A stretch of 32,008 bases of DNA from Coemansia sp. RSA 922 (Eukaryota; Kickxellomycota; Kickxellomycetes; Kickxellales; Kickxellaceae), in assembly GCA_027577415.1 (NCBI GenBank), contig JANBQS010000132.1, positions 1 to 32,008 on the forward strand, read 5' to 3'. Position 1 is the first letter of the stretch, and each line of letters begins with the position of its first letter. Below are positions 8,503 to 18,318 of the stretch, one piece after another. Below the pieces are notes generated by a model. That model saw only the letters and a list, made by a program, of their open reading frames with translations. It had not been told where the DNA came from and made no database searches. The translations under genes and the position numbers were made by a program.

Positions 8503-10123
8503 CATGGATAAGCCAGTTAAGCTGGGAGGCATACTTAACATATGGATCACTCTGGAGCGCTTCAGCTACATTGGCTTGAAATTCAATAATGGCATCTAGT
8601 TGGAGCTTAATTTGACGAAGCTTTGGACACACAAGTGCCAAAAGTAGGAAATATTTAGGGACTACAGGGCGGACTCGTCCACTGAACCAAATATTGGAAA
8701 TAACTTGCAAATTCCTTCCTGTGTTGGAATAAGTTGAAGCTATATGGTCAGGTAACTCTTCAGAGGAAATACCACCAAGCTCTGAGCCCAGACCTTTAAA
8801 GCCGCAACCAAGCTTCGCTATGTTTGGAAGAACTTTGAGTAGACTTATCACACCAAAGAAAGTCAATCTGACCTTTGTTATACTAAGCTCGCGGAGCTGT
8901 TCAAATCCACGAATAGGTGGTGCTGCCGCTATCAAATATTTGACTGGCTTGTTACTGTACAACTCCAATGTCTGGGCTGCACCAACCAGGTTCCCAATAA
9001 ACAAGTTTATATCATCTTCAGAGACCAGCGACAGGGCATCATTATGATAGCTCTGATTAATTCTTACTTTCATGTCTTTGGATTGATCTCCAAGTACTCT
9101 ATTACTCTTCAACACATGAACAGCATTATTGTCCATAGAGATAATCAGACTCTTAAGAACTGTATTATTTCCTCGGAACAACACGTCATCCTCAAATGGA
9201 AATGTCATTGGCATGGCCAAGTCTATCAAAGATGGAAGTGTCACAACGTTTGGAACTGAGGCGCTCTCAATAGAGGCATAATCAGTAGCAGGAGTTAATC
9301 GCAACACTTTCAAATTAGGATAGACAACGATGTTTTCATTAGCATCGTAGAACAGAGTTTTCGCACAGCTTATCTTTATGTCTAGTTCCAAGAGCGTGCT
9401 AGCACACCTGTGAACAAGCATGGTATTCAGGTCTAAAGCATTCTGGCAAACTATAGTCAGTAAAGAAACCTGAGGAATAAGGTCAATAGTTGGCTTGTGC
9501 ATTAGCTGTGCATATTCCATGTTCAGAGTTACATGGCTGGACCGGCCACAGAGCAAATTTGTAAATTTCCCAAAGCATTCTTCTTCAAATATGCTCAGTT
9601 CTTGGAGCTCATTAGCATAAGTCACTTCTGTCATTGTTTCTGCTGGAGTCAATGACTTTAGTAGCTGAGCAAATTCAAGAACATTGGCAGTAGCCATTAA
9701 ATATTCAGTATCCAACTCACCGACAGATATCCTAATAACAAGTTTGTTGGCAATGTGCAGACTTGTTGTGTCCTTCATGTACTCTGACAATAGTTTATAA
9801 GATGTGCCACTTAGAATAGATGACATGGATACGTATATGTCAAGCTTTCTGACAAAACCAGAAACGCTGTGTGGCAAGTTACTCTGGGTGACATACATTG
9901 GAATATCGACTAAAATGGCCTTATCACAGCTGGCAATATTTAGATGAAGCTCCTTCCATATATTGTCAAGGGCTGCCAGCCGCCAAGAAGAGCACACTGA
10001 TAGCATAACTCTAGTGACATTTGTGTATACATGCTATTCTTTAGTTCTGGCTTTGGAATACTGTATAACTCGGCGAAGTATGTCGAAAGGAAGTGCTTGA
10101 GCTGGAGAAACAAAGAGGGACAT
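8456..10123 (-). pseudogene. F-box-like / LRR-like paralog with in-frame nonsense codon
   Basis: Aligns along its length with the gene at 6009-7658. The start at 10123 gives MSLFVSPAQALPFDILRR and VIQYSKARTKE, then a TAG at 10034-10036 (codon 30), inside the F-box-like region. The same frame continues open for 525 codons: about 13 residues, then SVCSSWRLAALDNIWKELHL and the LRR-like body (FEQLRELSITKVRL, VLPNIAKLGCGF). Four codons are also missing between the stop and the VCSSW block relative to the paralog. The ancestral C-terminus (HATY-stop) is interrupted by the 331-bp insertion, adding 12 residues up to the TAA at 8456-8458. The body has no other frame break, so the lesion is young, or a product starting at the ATG at 10006 without most of the F-box is still made. 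Confidence 0.8.
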
Positions 10124-10810
10124 GGTTGTCAGTAAAATAAGTGTTGAGATTTTGGTCAATTTAAAGGGTAAAATAACTAAAAGTGGAAGAGAAGAAAAAA
10201 GAGGGTCGTGAGAAACAGTGCTTTGCCCCCTTTGAATACATCGTCATTCCGACAATTGCTTTTGTATGTGCTTTTCAAAAAAAAAGCCAACTTCTTTTCT
10301 AAAGAAACAAAGAAGGTGTTTGCCAAAGACAACTTTTGCTTCAATTTTTCTAACAGTTGTAATCACAGAAGTTTATCACAACCTGTATGAGATTGAACCG
10401 GCTTTTTTTTCGCAGACACATCTGAGTCATACGCAAGCCAATCTCGGTTGCATTTGATAGCATTGTTGTTTATTTTTTGTCTCGGCTATTAAAGAGACAA
10501 TGCTCTTGGGGTTGTCTGTTGTCTGTCCGGTAGCGAGACCAGCGCAGCTTATTAAAGTTTTGGGGACATTGTAATAGAAAGTAATGGCCACGTGATTATC
10601 CCTATTCTCAACCAACAAGCCAATCAGTGATGAGAAGAACAATCAAGTAAGAAAAAATCAACAAACAACGATCAAGAAACTGGTGGAAAAAAGCATCAAA
10701 AAAAGGTAAACAAAAAACACGGCCTCTTCATTTCTTTTTTGCTTTTTATAATTTTTGCACACACATTTATATTTATTTTAAACTTTACAAACCCCCCTCA
10801 ATTTTTTTCT
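10124..10810. other. Divergent promoter region between F-box gene 2 and the kinesin
   Basis: AT-rich and without a convincing gene. There is a CACGTG E-box at 10589-10594 and a CCAAT at 10620-10624, about 190-220 bp upstream of the kinesin ATG. T- and A-rich tracts fill the final 130 bp. Short ORFs at 10208-10457 and 10427-10642 look like chance. Confidence 0.5.
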
Positions 10811-13800
10811 ATGCCGCCACGGAAGGGACCCAGTCGTAAAGCAGGTGCCAAGAAAAGAGCAATGGTACAGACAGATGAGGAGGAATTGTCTTCTGGTCAA
10901 GCATCACATGAGATACTTAAAGACCACCCGGACAGTGACGATGGCGCACCGTCAATGGGTCGTATGGAGGCACTGACACCACGGCACTCTATGTTTGGAC
11001 AAGGTGCAAAGTCACCGTTCATCAAGAGCGGGCTACCTCGACCTACTACGGTACTATCGCCAGAGGGGCGTGGAACACCGCGTCAGATATTTACACCTTT
11101 GTTTGGCGGGCGCAAGTACGCGCGTGGGCACATAGACATGGGCAAGGGGCAGCGGGCAGTGTCTCGGACGCCGTTTACTGCGCGGCGCGGAATCGCAGAG
11201 TACGAGGCTGAGAAGGATCCTATCAAGACGTATATTAGGTTGAAGCCGGCTGATCCCAGTGTGTACGGGGGTGTAGCTCCAAAGAGCCTTTTACAGGTGG
11301 TCAGCGACAAGGAGGTTGAGATGTCGCGTGGCTTAGCTGAGGACGGTGCGGTGGCGGAAAGATATCTGTTTGCTGGCGTGTTGCCGTCCTTGGCTAAGCA
11401 GCCCCGGGTATTCGAGGTCTGTGCGCTGCCGGTGGTTAAGGACTTGTTGTCTGGGTATAATACGTTGTTTTTCTCGTATGGTATCACCAATTCGGGCAAA
11501 ACGTATACGGTTCAGGGTACGAGCGAGGAGCCTGGGATGTTGCCGCGTAGTATTAGGACTATCCTTGATGTGCTGGATGCGCGCAACCTGCAGGGCGACT
11601 TTGCGGTGAGGCCTAGGTACGCGACGCAGGTGGAGTATTGCTCGGACCCGCGTATTGTGTCGCCTACGTTCAGGGTGGCGCCGGGCGAGGACGCGTGGGT
11701 TAGGCAGTTTGAGGGCGCTGACCCGTGCGTGTCTGAGCTGGCGCAGGAGCTGGACCGGGGCGACGACGGCGGCGACTGGGTGTACCAGCTGTATGTGTCG
11801 TATTTCGAGGTGTACAACGAGATGGTGTATGACCTGCTGGACCTTACGACGCTGACCACGGTGCACGTCAAGACGGCCGAGCCCAGTAGGCGGGGGCGCG
11901 GCAAGGCGCGCGGCAGGAGGCAGGCGGACGATGATCCGCTGGTGATGTCTGTGGCGCAGATTGGCGCGCTGCCGCGGTCAGCTTTGCTGCTGAGGTCGGA
12001 GGGCGGGCGTGCGGGCAATGAGGCGTTTGTCGAGGGCGCGGTTGAGGTGCGGGTGCGGAGCACGCGCGATCTTGTGCGGATCCTGGTGCACGGGCAGATG
12101 CGGCGGTCGGTGCACGCGACGGGGCTCAATGCGGGGTCGTCCAGGTCGCATGCGGTGTTCCAGGCGAAGCTGGTGAAGCTGCGGCGCGACGCGCAGGTCA
12201 CGCCGATGGCGGCGGTCCCGGCTGAGGCGTGCGCGTCGGTGCGGACGATGACGGTGGTGGACCTGGCGGGCAGCGAGCGGGCCAAGCGCACGCAGAACTC
12301 GGGCGACCGGCTGGCGGAGGCGGGCAAGATCAACGTCAGCCTGATGACGCTGAAGAAGTGCCTCGACGTGCGGCGGTTCAACGCGGCGTCGGGCGAGGCG
12401 GAGCTGGTGCCGTACAACGAGTCGAAGGTCACGCGGCTGTTCCAGCCGGCGCTGGAGGGCGGGGCAAAGACCATCATGGTTGTGTGCATCGACCCGTACG
12501 AGCACGCCGACGTCGACGCGCTGTCGCGGGCGTCGATGGCGGGGCCGTCGCTGTCGTTTACGGAGACGAAGAACGTGCTGGACTTTGCGCGCGTTGCGAG
12601 CGAGCTTGTCACGCGGGTCCGGCGGGTCGAGGACCCGGTGCAGCCGTCGCGGCTGGGCGCGCTGATGAAAAGCGCGGCCGAGGGCTTTGTCGACGACGAC
12701 GACGAGGACGAGATCTTCTTTGACACGGACGCCGAGGACGGTGCGCTGCTGGGGCGCAAGCGTGCGAGCGCGGTGGCCGATGTCGGCGTGCAGACTGACG
12801 ACGGCCTGGCGGATGCCAAGCGCCAGCGCCGCGACCTCGGCGGCAGCTGGCAGCACCCGGCGGCGGCCAGCGAGTCGCAGCTGCCGCGGCCGGCGCCGTT
12901 CTCTCCTCGCCGCGTGGGCGCGGGCAGCGCGGGGGCGACGGCGCTGAGCCGCGACTCGGCGTTCAGCTTTGCGGCGCCTGCGGTGGCGAGCGGGCCGGCG
13001 CTGATTCTGTCGCCGGGCGGCGAGCAGCAGTGGCGCGAGATCGGCGGGCTGCGCGGGGCGCTGGCGGGCGCGCAGCAGCAGGCGGCGCGGCTGCAGGCGG
13101 AGCGGGCGGCCGAGACCGGCGAGCTGGTGGCGTATGCCGAGGCGCTGGAGGCGGGCGTGGCGCAGCTGCAGGGCCAGTGGGTGGCGGCGCAGGAGCGCGT
13201 GCTGCGGATCGAGGAGGAGACGCGCGCGGAGGTGGCGGGCTTTTTCATGGGCCGGATGGCCGAGCTCAAGCGCGCGGCGGCCGAGCGGCTGGCGGACGAG
13301 CTGGCGCGGGCGGAGGAGCGCGCGGCGCACAAGATCGACATTCTGTCGCGGCTGCGGCCCGGCGCCGAGTCGAGCGACGACGACGGCCCGGCGGGCGCGG
13401 AGGTGCCGACGGTGTCGCCGCGGACGGCGTCGCGCCGCGCGGTCAGCCGGGCGGCCAGCCGGAAGGCCAACAAGGTGGCGTCGGTGTCGGCGGGCGAGAA
13501 CCACGAGGCGGCGCGGCTGCGCGGGCTGGTGGAGCACCTCGAGGGCCAGGTGCAGTCGCTGACGACGCAGGCGGAGATGCTGTCGCAGGCGCGGGCCGCC
13601 GACCGCGACCGCCGCGAGACGCTGGAGGCGGCGCTGGTGGACGCCAACGAGCGCGCGGCGGCGGCCGAGGCGCGGCTGATGCGGCTGACGAGCGCCAACG
13701 CGGCGGCCGCGGAGCTGGCGCAGGCGCGGCAGCACGAGCGCGAGCGTGCGGAGCTGCTGGCGCAGATCTCGATGTTCAAGGCGCAGCTGCGCGACGCCGA

Positions 13801-15286
13801 GACGCTGGCGCTGCGCGCGCGGCGCGCGTGGGAGACGCAGGAGCTGCTACCGGTGCAGGAGCGGCTGCGCGTGCTTGTGGCGGCGCAGGCGGCGGCGGCG
13901 CCCGGCGCGTCGGCGGACGAGGAGCTGGAGCGCGTGTGCCGCGACCGCGACAGCGCCTGGGCCTGGTGGACGCGCGAACAGGAGCGGTGCTCGCAGCTGA
14001 GCGCGCAGAACGACGTGCTGATGCGCGAGCTCCGCATCGCCCGCGCCTCCGCTGCTGCCGATGAGCCGCGGGCGCCCAGCGTGCTGGTCGAGAGCGCCAG
14101 TGCCAGCGCCACCGACGACGAGGACGACGACGGCTTCTGCAAGATCTCGCTGCGGTCGGTCGCCTCGGCGTCGGCGCTCAACGGCGCGGGCGATCCCGGC
14201 GCGTCGATGATCTCGGATCTCGACCGCGTTGCGTCCAAGGCCCGCGTGCTTGTGCGCGTGCCCAAGCCTCAGCCGCTGGCTGTGCCCAGGGAGTCGCTGG
14301 ACTCGCTGGCGGGTGGCATGGGCCAGAGCGACCCGCGGAGTGAGGGCGGCGGCCGGGCGAAGCGCGTTGTCAGCCGCGTGTTCCAGCACTTTACGCCTGA
14401 TGCCAAGCCGCGCCGCGACGCGAGGCCCTATCTTGCGGGCCGATTCGCAAACACCGATACGGCTGTTGGGTGCTACTCGGCGGAGGTCTTTTCTTATGAG
14501 GACGGGTCTGCCAATCCTAATCAATTGCTACCGCCGCCGCTTGGGCGTCCGCGTGGCGCTACTGCAGAGTCGTTGGATGCGGATACGCGCCATGCAAAGG
14601 TCCGCTCTATTGTGTACTCGGGTCCTATTGTGTCTCATGCTACTGGCGGTGTTAGTGTCACTTTTACGTCGCAGGCTGTCCGCGATTTGCCACTGGCTAG
14701 TACTGCTGCTGAGCTTAATATTCCCGAGGAGGACGAAGATGAAGCTAGTGATGGCCGGAGCTGCTCGGTCAGTCCGCAGGGCACTAAGCGTACTCGTGTG
14801 GCGGCGCAGGCCCTGGCCAATAGCCGCGTGGAGTATAGTAGCAGTAGTGGCAATGAGCAGGATAGCGACCAGTGTTCTGGAGAGTCGGCGGTTGGCATAG
14901 AGTCTGCGAGCATGGGTGCCAATACTGGTGGTAAGAAGAAGCGCCGGCTGCATGCTGCTCATACTGTTCTTGATATTGACGCATCGCCGGCTAGCGACTT
15001 TGAGGGGCGCCTGGCTGTGCAGCGTCGTGGTATGTCGCCAAAGGTTACTACTGGGTCGTCGCCTTTGTATGTTCCGTTGGCGCAGGCCCCAGGGTCTAGA
15101 GTCTCGAGTGCTATGTTGCTGCCGCCTCAGGAGTCGAAGAACCCGGTGCTGTTTACTCCGGTGCGAACTAGGTCGAAGAATAGACTTGATGTCAGTCCTA
15201 CTGATCACTTGACTGAGGACAAGAATGAGAGTATCTTCCTTACTCCTATGAAAATGCTTAACCGACTACGTCACCGTAAAAAGTAA
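10811..15286 (+). CDS. Kinesin-6 family motor (KIF20/Mklp2/Klp9-like)
   Basis: A 1491-residue kinesin. The N-terminal ~135 residues are disordered with TP/SP sites. The motor spans about 137-600: PIKTYIRLKP, P-loop GITNSGKTYT (224-233), switch I SSRSHA (443-448), switch II DLAGSE (484-489), then INVSLMTLKKCL and NVLDFARVASE. The Thr-Asn-Ser P-loop form (GxTNSGKT), the TVQGTSEEPGMLPRSI segment and a long insertion (about 330-400) mark the KIF20/KIF23 group, which works at the spindle midzone and in cytokinesis. Heptad-rich coiled coil runs about 740-1080. The C-terminal 400 residues are Ser-rich with possible Cdk sites (SPTD, TPMK) and a basic end. The ATG at 10811 is preferred over an upstream in-frame start that encodes a hydrophobic stretch of AT-rich leader. 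It is more than twice the length of S. pombe Klp9, and its middle 3 kb is strongly GC-rich. Confidence 0.93.
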   Translation: MPPRKGPSRKAGAKKRAMVQTDEEELSSGQASHEILKDHPDSDDGAPSMGRMEALTPRHSMFGQGAKSPFIKSGLPRPTTVLSPEGRGTPRQIFTPLFGGRKYARGHIDMGKGQRAVSRTPFTARRGIAEYEAEKDPIKTYIRLKPADPSVYGGVAPKSLLQVVSDKEVEMSRGLAEDGAVAERYLFAGVLPSLAKQPRVFEVCALPVVKDLLSGYNTLFFSYGITNSGKTYTVQGTSEEPGMLPRSIRTILDVLDARNLQGDFAVRPRYATQVEYCSDPRIVSPTFRVAPGEDAWVRQFEGADPCVSELAQELDRGDDGGDWVYQLYVSYFEVYNEMVYDLLDLTTLTTVHVKTAEPSRRGRGKARGRRQADDDPLVMSVAQIGALPRSALLLRSEGGRAGNEAFVEGAVEVRVRSTRDLVRILVHGQMRRSVHATGLNAGSSRSHAVFQAKLVKLRRDAQVTPMAAVPAEACASVRTMTVVDLAGSERAKRTQNSGDRLAEAGKINVSLMTLKKCLDVRRFNAASGEAELVPYNESKVTRLFQPALEGGAKTIMVVCIDPYEHADVDALSRASMAGPSLSFTETKNVLDFARVASELVTRVRRVEDPVQPSRLGALMKSAAEGFVDDDDEDEIFFDTDAEDGALLGRKRASAVADVGVQTDDGLADAKRQRRDLGGSWQHPAAASESQLPRPAPFSPRRVGAGSAGATALSRDSAFSFAAPAVASGPALILSPGGEQQWREIGGLRGALAGAQQQAARLQAERAAETGELVAYAEALEAGVAQLQGQWVAAQERVLRIEEETRAEVAGFFMGRMAELKRAAAERLADELARAEERAAHKIDILSRLRPGAESSDDDGPAGAEVPTVSPRTASRRAVSRAASRKANKVASVSAGENHEAARLRGLVEHLEGQVQSLTTQAEMLSQARAADRDRRETLEAALVDANERAAAAEARLMRLTSANAAAAELAQARQHERERAELLAQISMFKAQLRDAETLALRARRAWETQELLPVQERLRVLVAAQAAAAPGASADEELERVCRDRDSAWAWWTREQERCSQLSAQNDVLMRELRIARASAAADEPRAPSVLVESASASATDDEDDDGFCKISLRSVASASALNGAGDPGASMISDLDRVASKARVLVRVPKPQPLAVPRESLDSLAGGMGQSDPRSEGGGRAKRVVSRVFQHFTPDAKPRRDARPYLAGRFANTDTAVGCYSAEVFSYEDGSANPNQLLPPPLGRPRGATAESLDADTRHAKVRSIVYSGPIVSHATGGVSVTFTSQAVRDLPLASTAAELNIPEEDEDEASDGRSCSVSPQGTKRTRVAAQALANSRVEYSSSSGNEQDSDQCSGESAVGIESASMGANTGGKKKRRLHAAHTVLDIDASPASDFEGRLAVQRRGMSPKVTTGSSPLYVPLAQAPGSRVSSAMLLPPQESKNPVLFTPVRTRSKNRLDVSPTDHLTEDKNESIFLTPMKMLNRLRHRKK

Positions 15287-15370
15287 TTTCTATATTTTAT
15301 TATTGTTCCATTCATTATACTCGTTGTTTTTTTGTGGTCTTGCTATGTGTTTATTTCTAGTTAAATTTGT

Positions 15371-15376
15371 AATAAA
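15371..15376 (+). terminator. Poly(A) signal AATAAA after the kinesin gene
   Basis: AATAAA 85 bp past the kinesin stop and 17 bp before the 3' end of the convergent small gene. Confidence 0.5.
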
Positions 15377-15392
15377 ACTAGTGTAGTTGGAT

Positions 15393-15785
15393 TTATTCCT
15401 TATCGTCTTTAGTAGGGGGAATCCACGTCGTGGTACATGCTTCTGCGGCTGTAGTCATTTGTTCGATATAGCCACTAAGTAATTTATTCTGAGGTTTCTC
15501 AGCCAGCTCAATTTTACCGACTAGGTAAAACATGCATCCCCCTTCCTTCATACAATGATATAGTTCCCATCCGGTTAGACTACTCCCTCGAGCATCCAAC
15601 TGCTTATAATAATGGCTGAAGCTATTGCTTATATCGAATCCGGCTTGTTTGTAGGCCCTTTCTAGAGGTATCCTAGCAAAGTTGCGAACATTAGCACGGG
15701 CTGCTTTGAAAGCACCCTGAAAGTTTAGCTTTCCATCATCATCTTCAGAAACATATAAAAAGTAGTAGTTTGTATCTTCAAGCAT
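15393..15785 (-). CDS. Small orphan protein, member 2 of a putative local family
   Basis: 130 residues, starting MLEDTNYYFLYVSEDDDGKL and ending PPTKDDKE. No known domain, signal peptide or membrane span is seen. The layout is an aromatic strand (NYYFLYV), an acidic turn, a helix (ARANVRNFARIPLERAYKQAG), a strand pair (SHYYKQLDARGSSLTGWELY), a hydrophobic strand (CMFYLVGKIE) and a C-terminal helix (SGYIEQMTTAAEAC). This parallels the proteins at 5454-5837 and 16642-17010. A TATAAAAA box on the same strand lies about 120 bp upstream. Its stop codon is 106 bp from that of the convergent kinesin. Function unknown. Confidence 0.7.
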   Translation of the reverse strand: MLEDTNYYFLYVSEDDDGKLNFQGAFKAARANVRNFARIPLERAYKQAGFDISNSFSHYYKQLDARGSSLTGWELYHCMKEGGCMFYLVGKIELAEKPQNKLLSGYIEQMTTAAEACTTTWIPPTKDDKE

Positions 15786-15905
15786 GTTAACTGGCGTTGT
15801 GTCAAAAATAAATATCTTTAGTAGTTGCAGAAAATAAAGATGAGAGTAAGGATACGAACAAAAAAAAAAAAAAAAGAGGATGGAGGAAAGGGCTTGTCAA
15901 ATGCC

Positions 15906-15913
15906 TTTTTATA
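15906..15913 (-). promoter_or_regulatory. TATA box (TATAAAAA) of the small gene at 15393-15785
   Basis: Minus-strand TATAAAAAGGCA about 120 bp upstream of the ATG at 15785. The small gene at 16642 has a similar spacing. Confidence 0.5.
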
Positions 15914-15980
15914 TGTTGGGTGGGTCGTTGGCTTTAGTTTTTTTTGAAGGGGGGATATAGTGGTTTGCGTCATAATGACA

Positions 15981-16217
15981 TCATAAACCAAGTGATGTCC
16001 TTTGAGGTCTTTCTACGGTGATATCAAAGGGGAAGTCCTCCTTTTTGGCGCTCGCATTGTAGGCATGGCCAAAGAAAAAGGAAGGATTGGAAGAGGAAAA
16101 AGCAATGCAGTAATTTGTGCGCTGGGTGTTTGTCACTAAATATTTTGGCTCAATGGGAGCCAAATGCTTTGAAAAAATGCCGTCAGGTTGATTTCCAGAG
16201 ATACGAGTATCCACCAC
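15981..16217 (-). pseudogene. Start-less ORF, possible remnant of the small orphan family
   Basis: An open frame of 79 codons with no ATG; it begins at GTG right after an in-frame TGA. It encodes TNYCIAF, then FFFGHAYNASAKKEDF. In member 2 (15393) the equivalent stretch is TNYYFLY, then NFQGAFKAARANVRNF, sharing TNY and spaced F, G, A, A and F residues. It lies between the two small genes on the same strand. The similarity is weak and judged by eye; it may be chance. Confidence 0.25.
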
Positions 16218-16641
16218 TCAATGCAGCCAAGTTCAAAAAACTTGCTGCCTGGAATTGTTATGCATGAAGTAGGAATATGAACGAGTGCCTAGGATTAGTC
16301 TCTTATTGGCTACCGGCCAATGTTTCAACTTTGATACTATTACTGAGAGTAATAAATAAAGACTATGAAGAAAACAAGGTTATAAAATATTCTCTCTGGG
16401 TTCTCGATACCAAGGGAGCAGGGACTCCAAGCAAATGGATCCGTACATTGAGATTTAAATTTGAAAAGTGGAGAGGTACATGTCGCTTTGTGGGTGGGAG
16501 ACAATAGCCAATACTCGGCTGATGTTGACATGGCTTCCTCGGTCAACCAACCAATGAGAGTAACATCGACCATAGAGTGGGCAAGTAGCTGACATGGGAT
16601 CTTGATTTCACTTTTTTTTTTTGTAAATTCCTCAGTAGCAC
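16218..16641. other. Spacer between small orphan genes
   Basis: No gene I can support. Two overlapping short ORFs (16277-16507 on +, 16340-16573 on -) show no recognisable motif. A run of T at 16611-16621 lies just beyond the 3' end of the gene at 16642. Confidence 0.4.
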
Positions 16642-17010
16642 TTACTGGTTGGCAAATCTCTCCTCAACAAAAGCTGCCAAATTCACAAATAGTTGATGGA
16701 AAGTAAAATCTCTATGAAAATAGGCTGTTCTAAAATCATTCAGATTATATTCATCACCAACAAATACATAAATGTTATTGTTTTCATCCATTCCATTCAG
16801 TTCATCGTTGGGTAAAAGGGTAAAAACTTCGCCATCACCCTCCTTAACTAAATACATTCCTGTACCCTCATTAGCCTTTCCCCGCCTTATAGCCTGGTTT
16901 TTTAAATCTACAATTGCTTTATCGGCTGTAATACTACTATTTCTTTCAACACGTCCACAGTAGTTCATTGTGCCTGAGGACTCGCGATTAAAAGCATAAT
17001 AATAAGGCAT
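16642..17010 (-). CDS. Small orphan protein, member 3 of a putative local family
   Basis: 122 residues, starting MPYYYAFNRESSGTMNYCG and ending AAFVEERFANQ. There is no signal peptide or known motif. The order of elements is an aromatic N-terminal strand (YYYAF), a turn, a helix (TADKAIVDLKNQAIRRG), a strand pair (GMYLVKEGDGEVFTLLPNDE), a hydrophobic strand (NIYVFVGDEY) and a C-terminal helix (FTFHQLFVNLAAFVEERF). This is the same layout as the small proteins at 5454 and 15393, with little residue identity. A TATAAA on the minus strand (17120-17125) lies about 110 bp upstream of the ATG. Function unknown. Confidence 0.7.
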   Translation of the reverse strand: MPYYYAFNRESSGTMNYCGRVERNSSITADKAIVDLKNQAIRRGKANEGTGMYLVKEGDGEVFTLLPNDELNGMDENNNIYVFVGDEYNLNDFRTAYFHRDFTFHQLFVNLAAFVEERFANQ

Positions 17011-17119
17011 TGTTCAAAATAGCTATTTTGTGTAAGAATATAAATGTTTAAAGACAATGAATTGTGTTGTTGTGTGGCAGCTGAATTTAATGGCGGCGAA
17101 GAGTGGGAGTAGCATGGTG

Positions 17120-17125
17120 TTTATA
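17120..17125 (-). promoter_or_regulatory. TATA box (TATAAA) of the small gene at 16642-17010
   Basis: Minus-strand GCTATAAACACC about 110 bp upstream of the ATG at 17010. Confidence 0.5.
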
Positions 17126-18318
17126 GCAGAGGAGGGGAAAAGCAAAAAAGAAATACCCCCATTTGCTGCAGAAAGCAGCTAAAAGTGGGTGGACAGTACA
17201 CTCTCACAATTTCTTTGGCAGCTATTCAGAAATAAAGCAAATAACCAGAAATGAGAAATGTGCTTACAATGTCTCAAAGGGCGCTTCCCAAATCGTGGAC
17301 TTTAAAATAGATATCTGAAATGCTATATTTCTATCTTATCTGTTTATTGGGCGTACTTTACTCCTCTTTTTCTTCAGCAAGAACAAAAGAGCAAAAGACT
17401 GCCTTTGTATTTTTCTTATTAGATACCAAGAAATACCCAAAAAAGAAAGAAAAGAAACCTGAAATTCGCCTCACATCTGGCTAAGGCTGCCCCAACCTTG
17501 GCACCTTTCTTTTACTGTTTCTGCTTCCTAAATAATTGTTTAAACCTTTATCCCCACTTCTTGGGCTAGCTGAAAGCCAACAGTGATCAGAATATTTTCA
17601 ATTAGCTATTATGTTCTATATGTACCATTGACATGACTAGAGTAGTAGATATCTACAGTCGGCTTTTATTGCCGTTGCTGTGACTACCACCTCAACGCTT
17701 ACCTCACCTTATTAGGCATTGGTCAAAAAATTGGCAATATTTGCAAGCAGGCTATTCACCAGTATGTGTTATACTAATACACAATGAAAACAGCTGTTAC
17801 TTGATACTTGCTCATGTATTATATACAGAAAGCTATTGAGAGGGCTAATTGCTGGCAAAAAGGTCCTGTAGGGGAGGGAAATAGTACGCATACAGGGCTC
17901 ATGAGTTTAAGCTGCAGATTTTCTAGCGCTTGAAGGTTTGCACAGCATGCCTCCTGGCACAGCTGTGTGATCAAGTGGCTAATATTCATCTATGAAACTC
18001 GCTCCATATCGAAAAGACTGAAAAGCAGATGTAGCTGGAAACTAATGCACACCAGGGGTGCTTTACTGCCTCCATTTTATGCAGCAAAATAATGGCTACA
18101 TACAATGTCAGCTTGGACACTCCAAGCATAGCGTGCAACATGCCGTCTTGAGCAGGATCAGCATCACTCAAACCGGATCAAGAATCATCTGATCAAGATA
18201 CAAGCTCACACAAAAATATGCCTGTGTGCGAATATCGCTTTTCAACTACACTTCTGTTTATCAAACCTTCACTTTTTTCTTTTTGCATTTTCATATATAT
18301 TTAAATAAGAGTCTGCGT
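17126..18318. other. Long intergenic region, no gene recognised
   Basis: About 1.2 kb without a convincing coding region on either strand. All ORFs are short, and the longest (17986-18171, -) has no ATG and begins at TTG. I found no tRNA-like boxes. The right end holds an AT-rich stretch with TATATATTTAAATA (about 18294-18306) just upstream of the HMG gene start. Confidence 0.5.

Noticed and set aside
11512..14265. 917-codon open frame on the minus strand inside the kinesin gene, and a 585-codon one at 11978-13735
   Set aside because: They are mirror images of a GC3-rich coding sequence. The peptides are Ser/Ala- or Arg/His-rich with no motif, and the plus strand carries unmistakable kinesin motifs.
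16340..16573. 77-codon ATG ORF (-) between small orphan genes
   Set aside because: Does not fit the layout of the neighbouring small proteins and ends in an AT-rich hydrophobic tail. Insufficient support.
17986..18171. 61-codon ORF (-) with a hydrophobic segment
   Set aside because: No ATG start (TTG) and no motif; lies in AT-balanced intergenic DNA.
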